The notes beneath the pieces were generated by a model that saw only the letters and a program-made list of their open reading frames with translations, was not told the origin of the DNA and did no database searches. From positions 1-64,000 of the forward strand of contig JAURVB010003514.1 in assembly GCA_033002965.1 (NCBI GenBank): a stretch of DNA of 64,000 nucleotides, written 5' to 3'. The translations under genes and the position numbers were made by a program. Below, piece by piece: positions 23,140 through 34,789 of the stretch. How positions within the stretch are numbered: the stretch's first letter is position 1; each line of letters starts with the position of its first letter. The DNA comes from Piper betle (taxonomy: Eukaryota > Streptophyta > Magnoliopsida > Piperales > Piperaceae).

Positions 23140-23560
23140 CTCAATTATGGCATGAAATTAAAAATAGGAGAATTAGTCAATCAAAATAGAAAAAAAGTAT
23201 AAAAATATAATAAAAATATTTCTTGCAAGAGGGGTCATAGGTTTGAATCTTGCTAACCTTAATTTCTTAATACAAATAACAAAAATAACTTTTACGTAGA
23301 AGGTCGCGAGGTTGAACCCAACTAACTTAAATTTTTAACTTCTTACTAATAAGAGTTTATCTAATTCTTTTGAAAAAAATATAATAAAAAAATTAAATTA
23401 TTATAATTTATCTTTTTATTTAAATATAATATATTTTTAAAGTCAATCACAGTCTATATCTAACATATTAAATTATTACACGTCTATTTTATTATTCAAT
23501 GAGAGTTTATATATAAAATTAAAATTTATCTAGTATAGTTCGTTCATAATGCGACATCTT
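23140..23560 (+). repeat. Dispersed repeat, copy 2 (pair with 5640-5990)
   Basis: Colinear with copy 1 and slightly longer. It carries two B-box-like phrases ('ggtcataggtttgaatct' and 'ggtcgcgaggttgaaccc') separated by about 70 bp. That suggests a small internal duplication, or two nested SINE-like units. Ends and target duplications could not be fixed. Confidence 0.45.
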
Positions 23561-23880
23561 GTCTAGTTTATCTCAATATTTTTTTATTGAATTAACTTAT
23601 AACACATAGGAACCTTGGCTAGTATAAATGAAATGGAACAAGTTATCGAAAGTCTCAAATTTTCTTCTTAGAAGGCTTTCTTCGTCTTCTCGGTAACTTG
23701 CAAGCTTCCTTTGTTGAATTATAGTCTCAATGGCTTACATTTGTGTATCTCCTTCCTTAGTAGACTACTCGCTCCACCCCCAATAGCCACCTCCTCATGA
23801 TCGAATGCCGGCATATATCAAAATTTTAACAAGGACAAATCTTCATCTCAAGGTCATGCACACACAAAAATAAGTCATAT

Positions 23881-26800
23881 TGTAAAACCCCAACTTCGGG
23901 TTACAATTTTACTTGCATGTAATTTTGTCTGGTTTTGGCTAGTCTCAAGTCGGTTCGAATGAGTTCGAGCCAGACCAACTTTTAAACTATGAGTATGAGG
24001 CTTAGATGGCCGTATAAGCATGTTGTGGAAGTTGAGTATACTTGACATGCAGATGATAGTTTCAATCATGCTACAATAGTGCATAAGTTATCAGTGTATA
24101 TACGAGGTATATAGATTTTTTTATGTATTAGCCAGGGTTTAATAGTTAGATCTTGGCCATTATAGCATTTAGTATCTGTTTGAGATTTTTGGGGTATTTT
24201 ATTTATATGCATCTTAAGGTTTTGAACTATCGGACTACCCCTGTGGGCCTAACTTGATTTGACTTGTAGATATTTAATTAATTGACTTCAAGGTTTCGAG
24301 ACCTATTTAGTTTTCTTGCCTTGATTCTCACATATATAGTCACTTTTGAGTCTCAAATCAGTTCCGATTTTAGCCGATCTCAATCTGAGCTTTATATATA
24401 TATATATATATTTGTATATACCCATAGGTGGGCCCTACTAGGCTCACAAGTTGCTAGATAGTTCAGATCACACCACGTGGCGAGATCTGGGCTGTTCAAT
24501 TAAAAAATTAAAACCAAAAAATTGTTTTTCCTATTATTTTAGACCGTTACACCCTAGTGCTACCATCACTTCGGCTCATCATCGATGAGTTTTTGGCCAT
24601 CCTCCAACCATTGGACTAGTTCGATCATGACCACCTCGCGAGAGGCTTTCAATCCATACTCAGTTCTGGCACTTGCGCTACCACAGTAGCCGTCGATAGG
24701 GCCGTTTTTATCGCAGGTTTCCATCGTCCCCCTTTTGGGCCGTTTTCCGGCGCATGTGAGTTTCCTCTGGCAAGGCCGAGCCACACTTGACAACTTTCTT
24801 GGCCTAAATCTTCATTTTGAGACCATCCGCGCCGACCATTGCCGCCGAGAATTGTCATTGGTGACTCCACCTATCCGACGGCGATTTCCTTGCCTTTTCC
24901 AGCCATTTTTTGGCCAATAAGCCGGTATACTTTGTTGATCGCCACCACCACTATGTTCCTCATCGTCTGGACTGATTGATCCCAACTAGCGGTGACCTTA
25001 GCCTCGCCATCGTTGACGATTTTTGACGATGAGCATCTCTATTTCCCAAGAGTGAGACCAATTATTGTCAGGGAGGCATAGCACCAGTTCGGTTCGGGAT
25101 GCTGTCGAGCTGCAACTTGATGGCTCCTCAGTAGATACATTTATGGAGAGTTCAATGGAAATATATAATGGTTTTTCAAAATGAGTCATGTAAAACCCAC
25201 GATTCGAGTCAGGGTTTTATATTCAGAACCGGTCGGTTCGACTGTTATTTTCGAGTCGAGTCAGTTTCAGAACACGTGTACTGAGCCGACGCCAGTCGCG
25301 TGTATGAGCTATGAGGGTCATGCGTACCCAAGTATATGATGATAACGTCATGAACACAGCAGAACAGAATGAGTTATCAGAATATATGAGAGTATGCCAG
25401 TTACTTTTTTATTTTTATATATAGTGAATCGTAGAATTAGTTTTAGGCTGTTTACCGCGTTAGGACGCGTTACGGGCAGTTTGGGTGGGTTGATAGTTCT
25501 AGAGCATATCATTATGATGTTTTGGTGTTTGTTTGATTTTATGGGATTTTTCCTGATTTTTTTTAGGATTTAATACGACTTAGTTATTATTCTTGACTCG
25601 AGCCGGACGACGAGTCAAGTATTATTTACGACTTTGCCACCGAGCCTTTTCTTTTCTCCCTCGACATCTTTTTCCCCAAACCCTCATTGCCGCCCCTTTT
25701 TGCTTGTTGCCGCCACCGCCGCCGACGTCGGCCTGCCGTCGATCGTCGCCACCAGGCCCACGCCACGGTGTTGCCGTGCCGCCCCGACCAGTCCCGGCCA
25801 CCATGCTAAGCCGCCGTGACGCCGGAATAGCCGCGCCTAGTGCCGCAGCCATCGTTTCGGATCGCGTCGCTGGCGACCGTCGCCGCCGCGATCCAGCTGT
25901 AGCCTTAACACCCTCGACCACCCAGCGACCTTCCCCGACCGGAGCGGAGGCCATCGCCGCCCAGGCCGGCCGGATCTAGCTACCCATCGCCGCCGGCCCT
26001 GTTTTTGCCATTTTCCGGCGAGCCGCCGCCTCCGCCAACCATGTTGACGCCGTAGACGCGTCGGGCTCACCGAGCCGGTTCCAATGGTACCCAATATGAC
26101 CCCTATCCAGCTAGTAGACGCCGCCGGCGATTGCCGCCGGAAACCGCCGGAGAGGTGCCGGAAAACCACTAAAGCCGTCGGAAAACCGCCAGAACTTGCC
26201 GGAAAACCGGATTCACGGGAGTTCGCCGGATCTTCTGCGGAGCTCATCCAGTCGATCCTGATCGAACTTCGGACGCCGATGAGCGCCGAATTCGAGCTCC
26301 GAGACGCGCGACGAAACCCTAGCCATCGCCGATTGCTGACGACGTGAGGTATAATTACCTCCGATTTAATTATTTAAAATTGATGATATTGTTAGCATAG
26401 CATGCTAGAATTGAATAATTGTCATGATAAATGTATGAGTATGAGTGCAGTGATGATTGCATGATGCAATTAATTGGGAATGAATAGTGAGTGATCTAAT
26501 GAGGTAGATCGAGTTTGAGCATGCTAATCGAGTATGACATAACTTAGAAAAATAGTATAAAATTGGTATGAATAGGATGACTTAGAATTATTTTCACATT
26601 ATGATTATTTGACTGTTGATGGATGTTATTCGTATTGTGTGTGATGTTCATCGAGTTTGATGCATCATTTAGTTAGTGGGCATTAGTATTTAGTTTTGAT
26701 GTGTAGGTACGAAGTAGGAGCTCGCCGCCTAGGCGCGATGACACGCTTGGAGCTTCTACCAGGTCCGTTTAGGACTCGACTCTGTTTTACTCTCTTCTAT

Positions 26801-26975
26801 TGTATGTTTGATTTTATTATCTGCAGGACGGGTTAAGTGGCGTTTTATCGGATCCCACTTAACTCGGGCCATCTAGCCGAACAGATTTTCCGGATTAATA
26901 ACCCCTCGAGGATGATTTCGAAAACAAGATCCACCACAAGTTGCCTTCGGGCCTATTATATAAATCCCTACCTAG

Positions 26976-27013
<38 letters not shown>

Positions 27014-28549
27014 TTTCACGTTTTCAGTGAGACGAGAGATGGAGAAACCGACTGCACGTACCATGAGCGGATGCCGTGACAGTCAAAGCGGGCTCTGGAT
27101 TAGTGCCAGCGAACTGTTCCATTCCCGAGGGATCCTGACAACTCCGTGTTTGAGTTCCTCACACCCGGAGAATGTGGAGGTTTACGGGTACTGTTTAGTA
27201 CAACGCATGTCCAGACTTGTGGTTCAAAGGGTACTAAAGGCGACTGCCTGAGAGTACTCGGCCTTCGTGCTCAAGGCCAGGAGAAATATGGAGGTAAGGA
27301 GAGGGCTTAGGATTTGAGACCAGAAAATGAAGTAAGAAAATGCCGAGAGTGGCATCAGCAGTAGCAGATCAGTAAGTTCGGGATGCTACCGGGTCTGCAA
27401 CCCAGTGGCTCCTCAGTAGTGCCCTTCAGAGTGTTCACGTGGAGTATATGATGTTTTCTTTCATATGAGAGTTTGCTCTCATAGCCAGCTTGTTATAGTT
27501 ATTTTATTTTTCGGACCAGTAACACTTGTTACTGACGTGTTTTTATACTATATGTAGGTAATAATCACGAGTTGGAGGAGCCAGCTTGGACGGAGGAGCA
27601 ATGATGTCGTTTGCACACATGTCAGTCGATAGAGTAATTAATGTTTTTGTTATGATGTTATTATCTTGAGAATGACGTGAAATGCTGAGACATGATATGA
27701 TGTGATTAAATGCTTAAGATATGATGATAGGACGTAATTAAGTGCTAAGAGATGATGAGATGATGTGAACACGAATAGATTGCGCAATGGAAGCGTGGTG
27801 GGTTGAGACCCAAGTTTCAAAATGAGTTACAACATGTTAGATTTTGTATTTTGTATGAATGAAATTGTTTGATATATGGTTATATATATATTTGCATATG
27901 TATATTTGACAGGGTGGCCCCTAATTGCATTTTTAGGGAAACTCTGTCCATTATATTTCAAAATTTTTATTAATTTTTATCGGGATTGTCTTGGTGTGTA
28001 CTTTGATTTGCATGTCATTCATGTAGTACCATGTTAGGGTTTGTGCATTCATCCATGCATTGAGAGTTGTATCTTCATCTTAAAACGCCGAGATTGGATC
28101 CGCATGAGTTAGGTTCGGGTTAGCCGACCTAACCATGGCCTGTAACATGCCGGTTCGGTTCACGAGCGTGAACCGGATTTGGGGTGTTACAAGTCAACTC
28201 CTATTTGCTAGTTTGGTGTTTAGTTATTTTCTAGACTAGTGACATCTAATAGTAATATTTTTTTATATTATATATGTAAGTCTTGTGATTCTGAGTCGAT
28301 TTTGGTGGAAGGATAGATAAATGCTACACATACTTGAGATCAATGCAATTATTTTCTTCCATACATTTATTTATATTTGATGAGTTTTCATGCACATTTA
28401 GTAATTTCTTACATTCTCGTGACTTGAAGTGGGTTGTTTTGATCTGTTTTATTGATCGAGTCTTACCGATTAGTAACTTTAGACATAACTCGACTCGATC
28501 GTAACATTTTTGATTTGGTTCTTAGGTGAACCAAAATCAAGGTGTTATA
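23881..28549 (+). mobile_element. Older LTR of the family, split by a nested solo LTR
   Basis: It starts TGTAAAACCCC at 23881 and runs to 25189. It resumes at 28192 and ends near GGTGTTATA at 28549, followed within six bases by an initiator-Met primer-binding site. The split is exactly at the 5-bp AGTCA duplication made by the nested element. Non-nested length is about 1.67 kb, shorter and more diverged than the two 3-kb LTRs, so internal deletion and greater age are likely. A (TA)n run lies at about 24395-24412. A GC-rich core (about 24560-25000) corresponds to the GC-rich block of the intact LTRs. Confidence 0.6.
25190..28191 (+). mobile_element. Solo LTR (about 3.0 kb) with 5-bp target duplication
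   Basis: Begins TGTAAAACCC and ends GGGTGTTACA (TG...CA termini), flanked on both sides by AGTCA (25185-25189 and 28192-28196). The second LTR at 29356-32315 is colinear with it end to end. Landmarks: AT-rich first 430 bases, GC-rich block about 25680-26340, 'accaggtccgtttag' block about 26760, paired 'cacttaac' words about 26850, 'gatccaccacaagttgcctt' about 26930, and the final 'ttaggttcgggttagccgac'. With matching duplications and no internal region this is a product of LTR-LTR recombination. Superfamily (Ty3-type) is inferred from the family's primer site and LTR size, because no polymerase domain is present. Confidence 0.82.
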
Positions 28550-29355
28550 TAGTTTGGTATCAGAGTCGTGTCTTGGTCGATTGAGATGGAAGGCTTTTGT
28601 TTTGAGCCAAGTGTGTGGAGCTGCCCTTAGTCAAGCCAATATGTATTTCCTTTGGTCTTTTCTCAAGATTTCAGATTTTTGCTCAGTCAAACCTGAGTAG
28701 TGTATGTTTCAGTATTAGCAGTTATAAAGAAGTTATGAGATGAATATGAAATCATGATTTCGTAGAAGTCAACAGGAATCTCACGGACTTGTCATGATAT
28801 GCTTTGAGACTCATCCTGTCCTTTTACTGTGCCAGTGATTTGGACAACTTAGAGTGTCCACATGTTCAGTCAACTGAGGTTGAGGTGGAAGGTGACAGGA
28901 GTACCTGGAGCATTGATGACTACATTGCAGCACTTGTCCATCTTTTGCATGTCACCACATCAGTCATCCTTCCTTGGGACATGGTGTACATTGCAAGAGG
29001 AAGTTATAAGGTATGACACTACTAGGGAGTTTGAAGTATGGGGGGACACTAGCTAAGTTAGTTGGCAAATGAGTTGGACTACCACGTGCCTTGGATAGAT
29101 CCATCAGTCATAGGTTGAGGTCTACTTGGAGAACTACCCTTAGATAAATCCTTATAGATAGAGGTTATAGCTATGCCAGCAGAGCCACTAGAATACTTGG
29201 AGCATAGATAAGAGTTAGGGGCAAATGACTTAGGACGGACTACTTCAGGAGATAGCAGTGGATGAGGATGAATAGCGAGGAGGACCCACATTTCCATGGG
29301 CACTTCGCTACCTCCCTCTCTTCCACTGGTGTATGTCCATCCTAACAGCACTATT
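28550..29355 (+). mobile_element. Internal-region remnant of the older LTR element
   Basis: Begins with the primer-binding site (28555) and is colinear with 32320-33000, the internal start of the second element. Shared words include 'atgatatgctttgagac(t)ca' near 28795, 'catgtcac(t/c)acat(t/c)agt', 'catgggacatggtgtac' and 'ctctcttccactggt'. It ends abruptly at the CTATT next to the second LTR. No Gag or Pol motif is readable, so this is a decayed or non-autonomous leader. Confidence 0.55.
28555..28565 (+). other. Primer-binding site (tRNA-iMet), older element
   Basis: TGGTATCAGAG matches the complement of the 3' end of plant initiator tRNA-Met, the usual Ty3/copia primer. It sits six bases after the inferred LTR end. 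The base after it differs from the canonical C. Confidence 0.65.
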
Positions 29356-32315
29356 TGTAAAACCCACGATTCGAGTCAGGGTTTTATATTCAGAACCGGT
29401 CGGTTCGACCGTTATTTTCGAGTCGAGTCAGTTTCAGAACACGTGTACTGAGCCGACGCCGGTCTCGTGTATGAGCCATGAGGGTCATGTGTACCCAAGT
29501 ATATGATGATAACGTCATGAACACAGTAGAAAAGAATGAGTTATCAGAATATATGAGAGTATGCAGTTCATTTTTTTATTATGATATATAATGGATCGTA
29601 GAATTAGTTTTAGGCCGTTTACCGCGTTAGGACGCGTTACGGGCATTTTGGGTGGGTTGATAGTTCTAGAGCATATCATTATGATTTTTTGTAATGTTGT
29701 TTGATTTTATGGGATTTTTCCCGATTTTTATGAATTTTTTAGGATTTAATACGACTTAGTTATTATACTTGACTCGAGTCGGAGACGAGTCAAGTCATAT
29801 TTACGAGTTTGCCACCCACACCATCCTTCTCCACCCTCAACCTATTCTCTCCCCAAACCCTCGCCCGTGCCGCCCCTGTTCGCGCGCCACCGCCGCCACG
29901 CCGACGCCGCCTGGCCGCCGATCGACGCCGCCCAGCCCGGCCACGGCGTCGCCCTGCCGCCCCGACCAGGTCCGGCCCCCATCGGACCGCCGCGACGCGA
30001 GTAAGCCACGCCGCGATGCCGCGCCCGCGTTGCGCTTCCGTCGCCGATTCCGCCGCCGGCGACCAGCGCCGCCGCGATCGGTCGGTCGCCTCAGCACCCT
30101 CAGCCTTCCAGCGACCTTCCCCGACTGGAACGGAGGCCATCGCCACCGCGGCCGGCCGGATCTAGCGACCCATCGCCGCCGGCTCTGTTTTGCCATTTTC
30201 GGCGAGCCGCCGCCTCCATTGGCCACGCTGATGTCATAGATGAGTCGGGCTCGCCGAGCCGGTTCCGAGGGTACCCAACACGACCACTTTCCGGCCAATA
30301 AACGCCGCCAGCGATTAACGCCGGAAAACCACCAGAAGCCGCCGGAAAACCGTCAGCAGCTGCCGGAAAACCGGAATTTCTGGAATTCACTGGAATTCAC
30401 CGGATCTTCCGCGGGGCTCACCCAGTCGAGCCCGATCGAGCTTCGGACGCCGATGAGCGCCGAATTTGAGCTCCGAGACACGCGACGGAACCCTAACCGT
30501 CGCCGATTGCCGACAACGTGAGGTATAATTACCTCCGATTGATTTATTTAAAATTGATGATAATTGTTAGCATAGCATGCTATGGTTGATTAATTATTAT
30601 GATGAATATTAAGATTATGAATGAAGTAAACATGTGCATGATGTAATTAACAGGGAATAAGGGTTAAATGAGCTAATGAAGTACAGTAAATTTGAATATG
30701 ATAATCGAGTATAACGTAACGTAGGAAATATAATGAACTAGGTGTTAATAGGATAAGTTGGAATTATTTTTATATTTATAATTGTTGATTGTTATGGTTG
30801 ATGTTTGTATTGTGGTGTGATGGTCATGTCGGATTTGATGCATCATTTAGTTAGCGGGTGTTAGTATTTAGTTTTGATGTGTAGGTACGGAGTAGGAGCT
30901 TGCCGCCTAGGCGCGATGACACGCTTGGAGCTTCTACCAGGTCCGTTTAGGACATCTCTCTGATTTTACGTCTTTCTATTGTATGTTTAATTTATTGCCT
31001 GCAGGACGGGTTAAGTGGCGTTTTATCGGATCCCACTTAACTCGGGCCATTTAACCGAACATTTTCCGGATTAATAACCCCTCAAGGATGAGATCCCTCG
31101 AGGTTGATTTCGAAAACAAGATCCACCACAAGTTGCCTTCGGGCCTATTATATAAATCCCTACCCAAGCCTCATATATATATGTAGTTTTCGCGTTTTCA
31201 GTGAGACGAGAGATGGAGAAATCGACTGCACGTACCATGCAGAGGATGCCGTGACAGTCAAAGCGGGCTCTGGATTAGTGCCAGCGGACTGTTCCATTCC
31301 CGAGGGATCCTGACAACTCCGCGTTTGAGTTCCTCACACCCAGAGAACGTGGAGGTTTACGGGTACTGTTTAGTACAGCGCATGTCCGGACTTGTGGTTC
31401 AAAGGGTACTAAAGGCGACTGCCTGAGAGTACTCGGCCTTCGTGCTCAAGGCCAGGAGAAATATGGAGGTAAGGAGAGGGCTTAGGATAAAGTTTCACGA
31501 GAAGTACTGAAAAGAAGTGCCGAGAGCGGCACAGTACCAGCAGCAGATCAGTAAGTTCGGGATGCTACCGGGTCTGCAGCCCAGTGGCTCCTCAGTAGTG
31601 CCCTTCAGAGTGTTCACGTGGAGTATATGTTGTTTTCTTTCATATGAGAGTTTGCTCTCATAGCCAGTTTGTTATAGTTATTTTATTTTTCGGACCAGTA
31701 ACGCTTGTTACTGACGTTTTTCTTATATATATGTAGGTGATAAGCACGAGATGGATGTGCCAGCCAGGACGGAGGAGCAATAAGGTCTTCTGCACACACA
31801 CATTGGGTGATTGAATGTTTAATGTTTTGTTTATGATGTTATTTTATAAACATGTTATGATTAAATATTTGAGGCATGACAATGACATGAAATGAAATGA
31901 TCAGAGTAGCGCAGCAAAAGTGTGATGGGTTAGGACCCAAAGTTTAGAGAATGATGAATATAGTAGATTAGAAGTCTGTGTGAATGCTAGTGTTGCTATG
32001 CGTATATATGTTTGAATATATGATTTTGACAGGGTGGCCCCTAATTGCATTTTTAGGGGAAATTCTGTCCCTTTTATTTCAGAATTTTTACTAATTTTGA
32101 TTGTAATTGTGTTGGTGTGAAAATTAGGTTGCATGTCATCCATGTAGTATCCTGTTAGGGTTTTATGCATTCATACATACATATAGCAAGTTGGATCTTC
32201 ATCTTAAGACGCCGAGATTGGATCTGCATGAGTTAGGTTCGGGTTAGCCGACCTAACCGGGGCCTGTAACATGCCGGTTTGGTTCACGAGTGTGAACCGG
32301 ATTTGGGGTGTTACA
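29356..32315 (+). mobile_element. 5' LTR (about 2.96 kb) of a second family member
   Basis: Begins TGTAAAACCC, ends GGTGTTACA, and is colinear with the solo LTR at 25190-28191. Immediately after it come GAAT and a full primer-binding site, so it is a 5' LTR rather than a solo LTR. The left flank is CTATT. The right side is internal element sequence, so no duplication can be checked. The high similarity of the two 3-kb LTRs (long identical blocks by eye) indicates more recent activity than the host LTR they sit in. Confidence 0.78.
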
Positions 32316-33000
32316 GAATTGGTATCAGAGCCACTCTCGGCCGATTAAGATGTATGATACTTTTATAGGTGATGTGTGTGCAAAGACTGCTCCGAGTCCA
32401 GCTGGCAGGTATGTTTTCGTATATTTTCTTTACATGCAGATTTTCTTCATAAGTTGTTTGGATAGCAGTGTATTCAAGACTTGATCAGAATTATGTGGAA
32501 CTGACCTTAGTTGAGTTGACAGGTCATTTCTATGGGATGATATCAGATTGTTGGTAAGTTAGATGTGAGCAGGGCATGTTGTAATGCTGGTAGAGGTAGA
32601 AAGGGTATAAGGTTCTCATCTTATGCCAGATTCGGATGTCAGTAGATGTTAGCAGGAATTTGACGGGCATGTCATGATGGGCTTAGAGACCCACTAGTTC
32701 TGTCCATCGCATAAGTGAATTAGATGATTGACCAGATGTTAGTGTCTTGCATGTCACTACATTAGTCCTGTCTCCATGGGACATGGTGTACATGATAGGA
32801 ATGAGTTAAAAAGAAAAAGGGTAATAATAAGGAGCTTGAAGTATAGAGATATTAGCAAGTTAGTTGGCACATGAGATGAGCCACTTCTAGGAGATAGTGA
32901 TGAATGAGGATGAGTAGTGTGGTGGATCGACAGTTTGATTAGCACTTCACCGCATCCTCCTCTTCCACTAGTTTTTGACCTATGGGCAGTAGTTTGACTT
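32316..33000 (+). mobile_element. Internal start of the second LTR element; truncated
   Basis: Colinear with 28550-29355 up to about 33000. Beyond that, to about 33.4 kb, the sequence may still be internal but no reference copy exists in the window. No 3' LTR, polymerase, protease or integrase motif is found, so the element is truncated or non-autonomous. Confidence 0.55.
32320..32332 (+). other. Primer-binding site (tRNA-iMet), second element
   Basis: TGGTATCAGAGCC, four bases after the LTR end. Perfect over the canonical TGGTATCAGAGC. Confidence 0.85.
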
Positions 33001-34789
33001 CTTTGCCAGACATAGGTCTCGATATGACAAGGAAAAGAGCAGGACTACCATGGCTACTCTTCAATAGACAGAGGCATGAACACACCGAGGATGAGTGAGA
33101 TTACCTTTGACCACCGAATTTAAATGTTTGACTGGATTTCACTCAATCTACCAGTGTCAAATCAGTGATTGCTATTGAGAGCTTATCAGTGCTTATGGGA
33201 GCAATCACTCCAGATTTTAGGAGACCAGTGTGGGCTCATCATTATTTTACCATTGTACGTGGGCTAATCGTACATGAGACCAGTGTGGGTTCATCATTAT
33301 TTTAGTAGTTATCCTTTGGATCAAGCACGCATGATTGAATAACCTAAACCGAGTTGTTAGCCATCACCTCTAAGGGGATAGACACATGGAGGAAGACATG
33401 TAAGAGACAATAGTGGGTTCACGATGTACATGATCATGATCAAACCCTCAACACTTAATAACATTATTGCCGACTAAGTTGTACAACCTCCTTTCGAGTT
33501 GCACAGCCACCGTCTGAGTAGCACAGCTGCCTTCGTGATGCACAACCACTGTCTGAATTGCATAACCATAGACTGTGATGCACTACCATCGATCGAATGC
33601 GCATTACCAAGTTCGAGTGATCAGTTATTGTAGAAGTAAATGTCAAGTAGTTACCTCATCCTAGAGGAGGACAGTTACTTAAGGATATTCTTAGCATTGT
33701 ACAGAGATCGCATGTATTAGTTTCGGAGCAGAGTAAGGTCAGAGATTGAGAAGTCTAATTCCCTGAGCTAACTTATAGATTAAAAGAGGCCTATGACACA
33801 TGTTCAAGGTCTCCTTTGATTGTTTTAAGCCCCTTTGGAGGCCCAAAGGGTCCAACATCCTTCCAACCAGTGACACAACCATTTGAATCATGTCTACGAT
33901 CTACGATTCTGACATAACCAAATTCCTATTTGATATATCAACACAAAGTCCGCATTCCAAGGTCTCCAAACCTAGCATCCAAATGGTATCAACGTATCTT
34001 GATTGCCATGGTGTTGTATTTGATTCTATAGCCAAATTTTCCTTGGATCGCCAAGTTACTGATATGGCATTAACATTCACTACTTACCACCATAGTTTTA
34101 AAACTCCTTTTTGACTTCAAAAATTCCATGACTTGAATCTATTTCGTAGCTTGTTGAGTCAAGCTATATGGATGACTTTATAATAATTGATTTTATAATT
34201 AACTCCACGAGTCAAGTTATAAAAGTTATCAAAACATATTATCTTTCTTTTAGAATAGCCAAATCAATATGTTAAAGTAATGTAAATTACATTTTTATCA
34301 ATGTAAGTATCAAAAGAACAATATATACTAATTTCATATAACTATTTATTTATATAATAAAAAATTTAATATAAATAATCCACAATTGACTTGGAGTCAA
34401 CTCTGAGTCGGCTCCCACCCTTGAATCGCCTGCCTTTGTACAGATAAGTGAAGCACTCTTGAACATTCCACATCTAGCTAGGCTTCACCTTACTGCATGT
34501 ATGATCATTATTCCTGACCTGGCATCATAAAACCTACCATTGTTAGATATGCTTGTGCTTGAGAAATTGATCTCACCCAACCAGCCATTAATTACCTCAG
34601 AAATTGATCTCCATGTTGGGAATCCCTTCCTCATGCTTGGTAAACGACGGTTCAAGTTTTGAGAAGTGAAGGTTTTAAGAAAATAAGTTGAATGCATTGG
34701 AAATTGGAGGTTCTAACTTAGTGTATTGGAGATTCCATCAAGTTTGCATACAATCACATATTTTTACATGGTGGTTTAGGCATTTGATA
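33001..34789. other. Intergenic DNA with short direct repeats; no gene recognised
   Basis: A 29-bp phrase (gagaccagtgtgggctcatc ...) occurs at about 33220 and 33279. A degenerate minisatellite follows at about 33472-33600. A 74-codon open frame at 33890-34114 (+) and a 70-codon frame at 34485-34697 (-) have no motif I can name. The minus-strand one (FPTWRSISEVINGWLGEINF ...) reads more like real protein than its surroundings and may be a gene or transposon fragment. Confidence 0.35.
33472..33600 (+). repeat. Degenerate minisatellite, unit about 20-22 bp
   Basis: At least five imperfect copies of a unit like 'gagttgcacagccaccgtct', drifting along the array ('tagcacagctgcc', 'gatgcacaaccactgtct', 'attgcataaccatagact', 'gatgcactaccatcg'). 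Directly visible. No protein role supported. Confidence 0.55.

Larger units (their letters stand above)
22260..23880. other. Downstream region of the bL25 gene with an exon-like fragment and a dispersed repeat
   Basis: 22260-22550 is presumably 3' UTR and flank. A coding-looking stretch at about 22560-22660 (one frame reads LRVKHLIELSEALPHK, then a GTGAGC donor-like site) has a relative at 37.8 kb; it is listed separately. 22800-23130 is AT-rich. About 23140-23560 holds copy 2 of the dispersed repeat seen at 5640-5990. Nothing further is recognised up to the LTR start at 23881. Confidence 0.4.

Noticed and set aside
25593..25979. 128-codon plus-strand frame (and a mirrored minus-strand frame) in the LTR
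   Set aside because: It lies in the GC-rich LTR block. Both strands are open, as in random GC-rich DNA. The equivalent frame in the other LTR is not colinear at the protein level.
25190..32315. 25190-28191 and 29356-32315 as the two LTRs of one short element
   Set aside because: The left copy has its own AGTCA duplication on both sides, and the right copy is followed, not preceded, by a primer-binding site. They are separate insertions.
33472..33600. CRISPR-like array
   Set aside because: The units are contiguous and drift, with no conserved repeat alternating with unique spacers, and the genome is eukaryotic.
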